From contig JACKAT010000025.1 in NCBI GenBank assembly GCA_020634935.1, forward strand, positions 10,528 through 74,527: DNA of 64,000 bases, given 5' to 3'. Numbering within the stretch: position 1 is the stretch's first letter; every line of letters begins with the position of its first letter. A program made the position numbers and the translations under genes. The notes beneath the pieces were generated by a model, which saw nothing but the letters and a program-made list of their open reading frames with translations, did no database searches and was not told where the DNA came from. The DNA comes from Anaerolineales bacterium (GTDB lineage: Bacteria > Chloroflexota > Anaerolineae > 4572-78 > J111). Shown piece by piece: positions 8,825 to 16,115 of the stretch.

Positions 8825-8934
8825 AGGAGTTACGCAGAGTGTAGAACAATTTGCTAAATTGTTCCGGATTTTGGGCAGACTCGTAGCGTAAATTGCCAAT
8901 TTACGCTACAAAATCGAACATTTGCGTAAGTCCT
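8825..8934. repeat. 110-bp element with the same ends but a different core
   Basis: The ends AGGAGTTACGCA and TGCGTAAGTCCT match the other MITE-like copies, but the inside is different: one hairpin GAACAATTT/AAATTGTTC and a second with 13-bp perfect arms GTAGCGTAAATTG/CAATTTACGCTAC. It lies upstream of the small membrane protein gene. Confidence 0.65.
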
Positions 8935-8971
8935 AAATGTTAATATATCATTAGACATCACACCCTACGTT

Positions 8972-10168
8972 CTACTTAAGCAGCCGTAGTTGATGGCCTA
9001 ACATCGCTTTAATACCGCGTCGAGGTTCAACCCCCGGCAGTACCGGTACTAAGCCATCGGTGCCGGTTGCGGCCAGCGGTAGCGTCTCATCCGGCGGCGA
9101 TAATTCCAGCCACTGGCGCTGATGACGTTGTTTGGCCTGGAGCCGATCAACCACCTGCCGGATTTCATTTTCGGATACGTAAGCCCCCTGAAACCGCGTG
9201 ACCTGGCTTTTGACCACCAGCAGAAAATCGCCGCGCCCTAACAGTTTTTCCGCGCCGGTGCTGGGGACGCCGGCCGCAATTCGCGCATCATCCGCGCTGG
9301 TTACGCTGCCGATAATTCGCACCGGAAAGTTACTCCGCGTCAGCGATCCGATGGTCGCGGCCAGCGGTTTTTGGGTGCAGGCGATGAGATGGATGCCGGC
9401 GCTGCGGCCTCGCTGGGTTAAGCGCGTCATCAGCCGGTCCATCGCTTTGCCGCCCTGCTCCATCAGATCGGCCACTTCATCGATAAAAATGATTAGCCGG
9501 GGTTCTGTAATCCGCTGTTGATCACGGCGAACCATTTCCGAGACCATCTCGCCCAGGGTGAATATGGCTTGATGCACATCATCGATCACCGGGCGCAATA
9601 GGTGCGGCAGTCGCTGCGCTTGGTTCAAGCGGGCGAAGGGCTCAAACCCGTTCCGTTTGGGATCGATGAACAGCAGTTGGATCTCGCCCAGCCGGTTAAA
9701 CATCGCCAGCGACAGGGCCATGCTGCGGGCCAGCGCCGTTTTGCCGGAGCCAGTCGTGCCGGCGATGAGCACATGAGCCACCTCCGGCGAGGCCAGCCGT
9801 AGGATCAACGGCCGGCCTGAATTATCCAGCCCCAAAACCGCCGACTGGCGGGGGATATCACCCAGTTTGGGCAGCAGATCTACCAGGCCAACTTTCTGCG
9901 GGTTAAGGCGCGGCACTTCAATCTCAACGCTGGCACCCTGTCGAGCAATTCGCACGCTGGTCGCACCCAAATGCAGCGCTATCTCCTCCGATAGCGCCGT
10001 AATACGAGAAACTTTAGTTGCCAGTTCAGGTAAAATTTGGTAGTGAATCCAACGCGGCGTAACCGTACCGCCCACAACACGGGCCGGGACGCGATGGCTG
10101 CGCAAGACCCATTCGATCTGATTGGCTTGACTTTCTAAATATTGCTCCATCTCAGCCGGAGCCAACAT
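8972..10168 (-). CDS. FtsK/SpoIIIE-type DNA translocase-like ATPase
   Basis: A 398-aa soluble protein with an FtsK/SpoIIIE ATPase core. Walker A GTTGSGKT is at residues 137-144, Walker B RLIIFIDE at about 224-231, and the preceding 40-100 resembles the FtsK alpha domain. It lacks the N-terminal membrane region and the C-terminal gamma (KOPS-reading) winged helix of true FtsK. It is therefore not the divisome translocase but a shorter relative such as those linked to plasmid, conjugation or unknown DNA-pumping roles. It stands alone on the minus strand. Confidence 0.85.
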   Translation of the reverse strand: MLAPAEMEQYLESQANQIEWVLRSHRVPARVVGGTVTPRWIHYQILPELATKVSRITALSEEIALHLGATSVRIARQGASVEIEVPRLNPQKVGLVDLLPKLGDIPRQSAVLGLDNSGRPLILRLASPEVAHVLIAGTTGSGKTALARSMALSLAMFNRLGEIQLLFIDPKRNGFEPFARLNQAQRLPHLLRPVIDDVHQAIFTLGEMVSEMVRRDQQRITEPRLIIFIDEVADLMEQGGKAMDRLMTRLTQRGRSAGIHLIACTQKPLAATIGSLTRSNFPVRIIGSVTSADDARIAAGVPSTGAEKLLGRGDFLLVVKSQVTRFQGAYVSENEIRQVVDRLQAKQRHQRQWLELSPPDETLPLAATGTDGLVPVLPGVEPRRGIKAMLGHQLRLLK

Positions 10169-10247
10169 ATCGTTCCCCTCAATAATCTTTTTCCATACAA
10201 TAGATCAGCGACCAATCCCCATCTCTGTCTCTATCTCCATCTCCTCT

Positions 10248-10291
10248 GAAAATTCCGTAGGACAAACTTAAGTTTGTCCTACGGAATTTTC
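10248..10291. repeat. perfect 44-bp palindrome
   Basis: The 22-bp arms are exactly complementary around the centre AACTTAAGTT. The core GGACAAACTTAAGTTTGTCC occurs again at 42293-42312 with partly matching flanks including GAATTTTCAT. It lies between the FtsK-like gene start and the rpsT terminator and contains no gene. Confidence 0.85.
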
Positions 10292-10373
10292 ATGGTCGTT
10301 GCTGTATCGAGGTTCTGTCGCACTCCTTTTCTATTGTACTAGAACACGTGTTCTGGTGTCAAGAGGCAAAATT

Positions 10374-10410
10374 AAAAGAGGCTCGGTTTTATTCAAACCG
10401 AGCCTCTTTT
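10374..10410 (-). terminator. intrinsic terminator of rpsT
   Basis: AAAAGAGGCTCGGTTT (10374-10389) and its exact complement (10395-10410) form a 16-bp stem with a 5-nt loop. Read on the minus strand the stem is followed by TTTTAATTTT. It lies 35 nt past the rpsT stop. Confidence 0.9.
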
Positions 10411-10444
10411 AGAGAGCGATTTTAATTTTTCGAAAATTAGACGA

Positions 10445-10714
10445 TCAGGCTGACTTGGCCGCGTTCAGGGCTTTCACTAAACGCGACTTCCGGCGGGCCG
10501 CGTTGTTTTTATGAATGATCCCTTTTTGAGCGGCTTTATCCAGAGCCTTGATCGCCTGTTTCAGAGTTTCTTCCGCTGTTTCAACGTCCCCAGAATTGAT
10601 CTGAGAGCGGGTTCTCTTTACATAGGTTCGCGCTGTGGTCCGATACAACCGGTTTTGTGTGCGTCGCTTCTCGCTCTGCTTGGCGCGTTTGATTGCCGAT
10701 TTAATATTAGCCAA
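10445..10714 (-). CDS. rpsT: 30S ribosomal protein S20
   Basis: An 89-aa, Lys/Arg-rich protein with the S20 signature (IKSAIKRAKQSEKRRTQN at the N-terminus and HKNNAARRKSRL near residues 68-79). It binds 16S rRNA helices in the small subunit. The start codon is TTG (minus strand 10714-10712), with GGGAG seven bases upstream; no ATG is available at the expected position. E. coli rpsT also starts with UUG, where the weak start is part of S20 autoregulation, so a similar arrangement is possible here. A strong terminator follows. Confidence 0.97.
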   Translation of the reverse strand: MANIKSAIKRAKQSEKRRTQNRLYRTTARTYVKRTRSQINSGDVETAEETLKQAIKALDKAAQKGIIHKNNAARRKSRLVKALNAAKSA

Positions 10715-11034
10715 AATTTAACTCCCGTAAAATTAATAATATTTCGTGTGAACTGTTTATCGATATGATGAGACACGGCTAAAAGTGCAGTGACAGGCAC
10801 TATTTTGCCCAAAGGTTGCCATTTAAATGTTAACTCAAACAACCGTAAATAATAGATGAAAGAGGCCATTTTGTCCAGTTTTCAGATCAAAATTAATGGA
10901 CACTTACATAAAATTTAGCCATTTTGATAAATCTGGCTAAAATAGCTCTCTGTTGCACTAGTTATCAGAGTTATTGTACTAATGAGCCATAACGCTGGCT
11001 TTATGAGTTCAAAATCTCTAAAATTCGCAGAGGA
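10715..11034. other. intergenic region between divergent rpsT and LysM genes
   Basis: About 320 bp, AT-rich, without an open frame I can support. It must hold the promoters of rpsT (minus) and of the secreted LysM protein (plus). A stretch around 10867-10900 (TTTTGTCCAGTTTTC and later TGGACACTT) resembles fragments seen near 24913 and 36873, possibly an old element remnant. Confidence 0.4.
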
Positions 11035-11046
11035 ATGAGGAGTACT

Positions 11047-13140
11047 ATGTTTCGCCAGCCGTTCTTCAAAATTATCTTGATGGTGATCATTTTGATGATG
11101 GTCACAATTAAGCCGCTTTATGCCCAGGCCCCCGAAGGCCAAGAATACACGGTTCAGCCGGGCGAATGGCTCTCGCAAATTGCCGAACAATTCTTGGGCG
11201 GCCGTGATCGCTATGCTGACATCGTTGAGGCCACCAACGCCAAAGCCGCTAATGACGACAGCTTCACCCCCATCACCGACCCCAATGTCATCGAGGTGGG
11301 TCAAAAACTGTGGATCCCCGTAGCTGAAACCGCCGCTGCCGCCTTCGCCGGCATCTACACCGCCAGCCTGCCCGCCGCCGACACCCCCGGCCGCGATATG
11401 ACCCTGACCCTCGATGCCAACGGTGCCGCCGCCCGCACCATCGACTATCTCAACGGCAAAGCCCCCATTGAGGAAAACGGGGCCTGGCAAGACAACGGCG
11501 ACGGCACGGCCACCGTCACCCTCACCGGCCGCCCCGGCCTCGAGTCGCCGGACGTCATCACCTACCGCCTCACCGGCGACACCCTGACCGCCATCGACTA
11601 CGATTTGGAGGTGTACGGCGCCGAGGGACTGTCGCTCCAAAAGCAAACCGAGGCGGTTTCGACCGCTGATACGACCGAAGATGTCGTGGGCATTTACAAG
11701 ACGATGCTGCCCGGCGCTTCCAGCCCCGGCCTCGATAGTACGCTCTATGTCAATGCTGGCAGGTCCGCCCGCCTGGTCAGCGATTATCTCAACGACGAGC
11801 CGCCTATCGATGAGACCGGTTATTGGGAGATTGTTGATGAGCAAGTCGTTGTCACCTTGACCGGCCAAGTCGACCGCGCCTACGACACCCCGGTCGTGAC
11901 CACTTATGAGGTGGACGCCGGCGCGCTGGTTGAAGTCGAGGTTCAAGCCATTCCCGGCGCGTATGTACCCCGCTATTTACCCTTCGACGCCCTGGCGGCC
12001 GGCCGGGAGCCGGTCCCCTACGATGCCGCCGCCGCCCAAGAGGAAATCAGCGAGTCCGGATACGCCGGTACCTACAAGGGCTTTCTGCCCGCCGCCACCT
12101 GCTGCGGCCGCGATATCACCCTGACGCTCAGCCCCGACGGCCCGGCCTTCATCGCCACCAATTTCCTCAACGGCGACCCCCCGATTAAGGACGTCGGGAC
12201 CTGGGTCGAAGCCGGCGACGGGCGGATTGATATTACCTGGGATGGGGCCGACTCGCCGCTGATGTTGGCGTTGATTAACGGCGTCCTCCGCACCACCGCT
12301 GCTGACGATGTCTACGGCGACGACGGCCTGACCTTGTATTACTATCCCACCATCGCCCTCAACAGCAACCTGCCGATCGTTACCGGTACGGTCACCTACC
12401 GCGAACGCATCGCGCTGCCGCCGGAGACCCTGATTACCGTCCAGTTGGTGGATGTCTCCCTGGCCGATGCCCCGGCCCAGATCGTATCCGAGCAGATGAT
12501 TACCGCCGGGGGCCAGCAGCCGCCCTTCGCGTTTGAACTGCCCTACAGCCCCCGCACCTTCAACCCGACCCGCACCTACGCCGTCCAGGCCCGTATCGCC
12601 ATCAACGGCCAACTGCGCTTTATCAACGACACCCAATACCGCGTTTTAACCGACGGCGCACCCAACACGGTTGAACTGGTGCTGGTCAGTACCGGCCGGG
12701 CGACCGCCGCGTCGGCTGATAACTGCGTCGCGGTAACGCTCGCGACCTCGCCGGAGACTCCGCCCGGCCGCAGTAAATACTTGGCCTACAGCGACGACAG
12801 TCCCCTTGATTCGGCTATCGTCGGCGCCATCTTAAGCGTCGATAGCCAGGGCGGCGACACAACCGCCCAGTGGCGCGACGCCGTGCTGCCGAAACTGGGC
12901 TTATGCACCGCCGATTTTGCCCCCGACCAAGTCACGGTTTACAATATCAGCGCCAGTCAAGCCACCGTTGTAACCGTTGCTGAAATCCTGTTCGATGACT
13001 CGGTCGTGGCCCAAGAAGTGCGCCTCGATCTCGAGCTGGTCGAACAACCCGATGTCTGGCAGGTTAAATGGGGCGGCGTCCGCTTCCGCTGCGCCCGTGG
13101 CGACAACACCACGGAGTGGCAGCCGGAGTTGTGTCCGTAG
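11047..13140 (+). CDS. secreted LysM protein with three NlpE-like modules and a YbaY-like domain
   Basis: About 697 aa. Order: signal peptide (first ~27 residues, ending near LYAQA), LysM domain (about 34-92, YTVQPGEWLSQIAEQF), three repeats of about 115 aa beginning AGIYTASLPAAD, VGIYKTMLPGAS and AGTYKGFLPAAT, then a YbaY-like beta domain (about 443-552) and a C-terminal domain I do not recognise. The repeats resemble the N-terminal module of the copper/envelope-stress lipoprotein NlpE, including the LNG-PPI-GTW strand pattern; only the third keeps a Cys pair (TCCGRD). Probably peptidoglycan-bound envelope protein. An in-frame ATG at 11035 also exists; GAGGAG just before 11047 favours the latter. 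Confidence 0.78.
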   Translation: MFRQPFFKIILMVIILMMVTIKPLYAQAPEGQEYTVQPGEWLSQIAEQFLGGRDRYADIVEATNAKAANDDSFTPITDPNVIEVGQKLWIPVAETAAAAFAGIYTASLPAADTPGRDMTLTLDANGAAARTIDYLNGKAPIEENGAWQDNGDGTATVTLTGRPGLESPDVITYRLTGDTLTAIDYDLEVYGAEGLSLQKQTEAVSTADTTEDVVGIYKTMLPGASSPGLDSTLYVNAGRSARLVSDYLNDEPPIDETGYWEIVDEQVVVTLTGQVDRAYDTPVVTTYEVDAGALVEVEVQAIPGAYVPRYLPFDALAAGREPVPYDAAAAQEEISESGYAGTYKGFLPAATCCGRDITLTLSPDGPAFIATNFLNGDPPIKDVGTWVEAGDGRIDITWDGADSPLMLALINGVLRTTAADDVYGDDGLTLYYYPTIALNSNLPIVTGTVTYRERIALPPETLITVQLVDVSLADAPAQIVSEQMITAGGQQPPFAFELPYSPRTFNPTRTYAVQARIAINGQLRFINDTQYRVLTDGAPNTVELVLVSTGRATAASADNCVAVTLATSPETPPGRSKYLAYSDDSPLDSAIVGAILSVDSQGGDTTAQWRDAVLPKLGLCTADFAPDQVTVYNISASQATVVTVAEILFDDSVVAQEVRLDLELVEQPDVWQVKWGGVRFRCARGDNTTEWQPELCP

Positions 13141-13416
13141 GGAGGGTTGGGTAGGTGGTTAGTTGGATAGATGGATGGATGGATGGTTTGTTAGCTGGAT
13201 AGGGAAGTTATGTCGCCTAAATTCTCCATCCATTTATATCAAAAACCCACCCTGTCGCCGCTCAGGCATGTCATTTAGGAGCCGAAGGCGGAGTAATCCC
13301 TACAGCGTCCAGTTGCCAGCACCCTTCTGGGGATTTCTCTCTCTTTCGTTGGCCGAAATGAGACGATGGCCGATTAGTTACCAACCAACCATCAAACCAA
13401 CTATAAGGAGCAAACA
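13141..13416. repeat. low-complexity arms of GGATGG/GGTT words
   Basis: Just after the LysM gene is a run of GGATGGATGGATGG type (about 13155-13200), and just before the next gene the complementary words ACCAACCAACCATC (13380-13396). Between them is a short remnant (GAGCCGAAGGCGGAG) that resembles one at 15510-15525. No gene is supported. Confidence 0.55.
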
Positions 13417-14757
13417 ATGACCAATCCCCCCTTTGGTCGGCACCGAACCAAGATTAGCCCGCTGCAAACCCCATCTGAGGAAACCATCGCCTATGCCCGG
13501 TCGTTGGACGGGCAGGTGCTCGGTCCCGGCGAGTTGGCTTATGGCGAATGGGCCGCGCTGGGTTTGGAGCGGCCCGACCTGCCCGCCATCCGCCGCTACC
13601 GGCTGGAGCGCGTTCGCGAGCAGTTGCGCCGGCTCGATTACGGCGGCATTGTCCTGTACGACCCGCTCAACATCCGCTACGCCACCGACAGCTCGAACAT
13701 GCAGATTTGGACGATGCACAACGCTGTCCGCTACTGCTACATCGCCACCGAGGGACCGATTGTCCTGTTCGACTTCCACAACTGCGAGCACCTGAGCGTT
13801 CATCTGGAGCTCATCGACGAGATTCGCCCGGCAGTGGCCTGGTACTATTTCGGGGCGGGCGACCGGGTGGCGGAAGTGGCGCACCGCTGGGCCGCCGAGC
13901 TGGCCGACTTGGTCCGCGCCCACGGCGGCGGCAATCCCCGGCTGGCCATCGACCACTGCAATCACGAGGGGTTGGCCGCGCTGCACCAGCAGGGCGTGCA
14001 AACCTTCAACGGCGAGGAAGTCATGGAGCTGGCCCGCGTTATCAAATGCGATGAAGAGATCAAAGCCATGCGCTGCGCCCTGGCCACCTGCGAACGGGCG
14101 ATGACGATTATGCGGACCCAGTTGGAGCCGGGCGTAACCGAGCAGCGATTGTGGTCGTACCTTCACGCCGAAAACATCGCGCGCGGCGGCGAGTGGATCG
14201 AAACCCGCCTGCTGGCTTCCGGTCCCCGTACCAACCCCTGGTTCCACGAATGCAGCAGCCGGGTCATTGAAGCGGGCGACATCGTGGCCTTCGATACCGA
14301 CCTGATCGGTCCTTACGGCATCTGCGCCGACATCTCGCGCACCTGGCTGTGCGGCGACCAGCCGCCCACCGCCGAGCAACGGGGGCTCTACCAGATGGCC
14401 TACGAGCAGATTCAAGCTAACTTGGCCCGGCTCAAACCCGGCGTCTCCTTCCGCGAGCTGACCGAGCAAGCTCACTCCCTGCCGCCCGATTACCTGCCCA
14501 ACCACTACTCCGTCCTTTACCACGGCGTCGGCCTGGCCGACGAATACCCCTCGATTTACTACCCCGACGCTTGGGCGGACTACGGTTACGATGGTATTCT
14601 TGAGGAAAATATGGTCCTCTGTGTCGAAAGTTATGTTGGCCGCGTGGGGGGACGTGAGGGCGTCAAGTTAGAAGAGCAGGTTTTAATCACCGCCACAGGC
14701 CCGGTTTGTCTCTCCACCTACCCCTTCGAAGCCGATTTTTTAAGCTCATTGCTCTGA
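13417..14757 (+). CDS. DddP-type M24 family enzyme (candidate DMSP lyase)
   Basis: A 446-aa protein of the M24 'pita-bread' metallopeptidase superfamily, closest in style to the dimethylsulfoniopropionate lyase DddP. The six metal ligands are D293, D295, D305, H369, E404 and E419, and D375 sits at the position of the proposed catalytic Asp; Y364 is also present. As I recall the marine roseobacter DddP numbering (D295, D297, D307, H371, E406, E421; D377; Y366), all differ by exactly two residues, which argues for colinearity over the whole catalytic half. DddP cleaves DMSP to acrylate and dimethyl sulfide in the cytosol. A proline peptidase-like role remains possible. Strong ribosome-binding site AAGGAG. 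A cobalamin adenosyltransferase follows 39 nt downstream. Confidence 0.8.
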   Translation: MTNPPFGRHRTKISPLQTPSEETIAYARSLDGQVLGPGELAYGEWAALGLERPDLPAIRRYRLERVREQLRRLDYGGIVLYDPLNIRYATDSSNMQIWTMHNAVRYCYIATEGPIVLFDFHNCEHLSVHLELIDEIRPAVAWYYFGAGDRVAEVAHRWAAELADLVRAHGGGNPRLAIDHCNHEGLAALHQQGVQTFNGEEVMELARVIKCDEEIKAMRCALATCERAMTIMRTQLEPGVTEQRLWSYLHAENIARGGEWIETRLLASGPRTNPWFHECSSRVIEAGDIVAFDTDLIGPYGICADISRTWLCGDQPPTAEQRGLYQMAYEQIQANLARLKPGVSFRELTEQAHSLPPDYLPNHYSVLYHGVGLADEYPSIYYPDAWADYGYDGILEENMVLCVESYVGRVGGREGVKLEEQVLITATGPVCLSTYPFEADFLSSLL

Positions 14758-14796
14758 AATAAGCGTAGACATAAAGCCAAGCAAAAGGATAAACCT

Positions 14797-15360
14797 ATGA
14801 CCAACCAACCGATTTTTTATACCGGCAAAGGCGATGATGGGACAACCACCATCTACGGTCAGCCGGAACGCATCCCCAAATATCACCCGCGCCCCGAAGC
14901 TTACGGCACTATTGATGAAGCCCAGGCGCTGCTGGGGCTGCTGCGAGCCGGGACCAGACAGCCGCGAGTTAAAGAAGTTCTGACCCAGGTTGAGCGCGAT
15001 CTTTATTTGATGATGGGCCAACTGGCGGTGGCTGAGCACGTGAAACTCCCCGCCAGGCCCATTGATCAAAGCGATGTCGATTGGGTCGAAAACGTAACCG
15101 CCGAACTCGGTCAAGCGACTACGATGCCGACCGAGTTTATTCTTCCGGGTGATACCATGACCGGCGCTTACGCCAATTTAGCCCGAACCGTTATCCGCCG
15201 GGCCGAGCGCTATGTGGCTAAACTTTACGATGAAGAAAGGTTGAGTAACAAGGCTATTTTGCCCTATCTCAACCGGCTCTCTTCATTATTGTTTGTCCTC
15301 ACCCTGTTTGAAGACCAACTCGGCGGCATCGAGCAGCCAACCATCAGCAAAAAGAAGTGA
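14797..15360 (+). CDS. PduO-type cob(I)alamin adenosyltransferase
   Basis: A 187-aa ATP:corrinoid adenosyltransferase (MMAB/PduO family). Signature parts are present: YTGKGDDGTT near residue 8 (ATP binding), RPEAYGTIDEAQALLG at about 31-46, and PGDTMTGAYANLARTVIRRAER at about 113-134 (active-site helix). It makes adenosylcobalamin for enzymes such as methylmalonyl-CoA mutase. Position 39 nt behind the DddP-like gene suggests co-transcription; if acrylate is made, its conversion through propionyl-CoA and methylmalonyl-CoA would need this cofactor (inference). Confidence 0.93.
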   Translation: MTNQPIFYTGKGDDGTTTIYGQPERIPKYHPRPEAYGTIDEAQALLGLLRAGTRQPRVKEVLTQVERDLYLMMGQLAVAEHVKLPARPIDQSDVDWVENVTAELGQATTMPTEFILPGDTMTGAYANLARTVIRRAERYVAKLYDEERLSNKAILPYLNRLSSLLFVLTLFEDQLGGIEQPTISKKK

Positions 15361-16107
15361 TGATTTTCCTGCTACCCTGGTAAGGTGGTCTACAGACTAG
15401 AAGTGCGCCGCCGCTTCGGCCAAACCCGGCTGGCCACCGGCACGTTGGCAAACACGCTGGTGGTCGCCTAGACGAAGCCGGCCAGCTGCACACTGCCCGT
15501 CATTTCGTAGCCGCAGGCGGAGAAATCCCCATAGGGTTCGGTTGCCTCCCAGGAGGTCATAGCAATGGCGGCAATGGTCAGGCCCGAATGTCTTTATCGG
15601 GCAGCCAACCGGTCTTAGGGCGATAGCTTCCCGCTAAAAGCAGGCGGGAATGACCCTCGGCCAGCGTTCCTCCTCGACAAAAAATTGTCGATGGGCCAGC
15701 GTTAGCGCCTAAAAGTTTCGCGGGCTGACCCCCAATTCCCCTGAGCTTGTATCGAAATACTCTGGGCTTGCATCTGAATTCCCTTGGGCTGGCATCGAGA
15801 TTCCCTTGGGCTGGTAATGTGATTCCCTGGGGCGGTGAATATATGGATAACTTGAGCCGTCAGACAGGAGATTGGAGATTGGCGATAAGGAGATTGGCCT
15901 TAGCAATCTCCTTATCGCCTTATCGCCATCTTCAGTCTTGTTGAAGTTATTTAATGGCCATTCCTTAGAGAGAAGGAGGGTAAATTCCCTCTCCTTGGGG
16001 AGAGGGTTAGGGTGAGGGGCTGCGATAGGGGCGCTCATTGAAGCTAGGCGGTCAACGGCCGGCGAGCGGCGGGCAAAAAAGCCGCAAATTGCTGCTTGAT
16101 TTAGGTA
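15361..16107. other. gene-free, repeat-rich region before the IS element
   Basis: No supported gene. 15370-15472 can be read as a short open tail (VYRLEVRRRFGQTRLATG style) and may be a gene remnant. 15545-15700 shares words with 24361-24437 (CAATGGTCA, GCCCGAATGTCTTT, GGCCAGCGTTCCTCCTCGA). A 22-bp tandem array follows, then an inverted GGAGATTGG/CCAATCTCC stretch (15868-15928) and a CTCTCCTTGGGGAGAGGG hairpin (15990-16007). Confidence 0.6.
15735..15842. repeat. 22-bp iteron-like tandem array, five units
   Basis: Units of 21-22 bp starting at 15735, 15757, 15778, 15800 and 15822. Units 3 and 4 are nearly identical (ATTCCCTTGGGCTGG plus 7 bp); units 1, 2 and 5 are diverged. The period equals about two helical turns. 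No spacers separate them, so this is not CRISPR. Confidence 0.7.
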
Positions 16108-16115
16108 AAATCGCC

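Noticed and set aside
8972..10168. Cell-division FtsK
   Set aside because: No membrane segment and no gamma domain; too short.
10915..11946. 343-aa minus-strand open frame, Gly/Asp-rich
   Set aside because: Lies antisense to the LysM/NlpE-like gene, has a biased composition caused by the GC-rich codon positions of the other strand and no recognisable family.
13378..14523. 381-aa minus-strand open frame
   Set aside because: Antisense to the DddP-like gene, whose active-site residues are all in place; composition is typical of a shadow frame.
15709..16038. 109-aa minus-strand and 65-aa plus-strand frames over the 22-bp array
   Set aside because: They merely read through the tandem units and word hairpins; not credible proteins.
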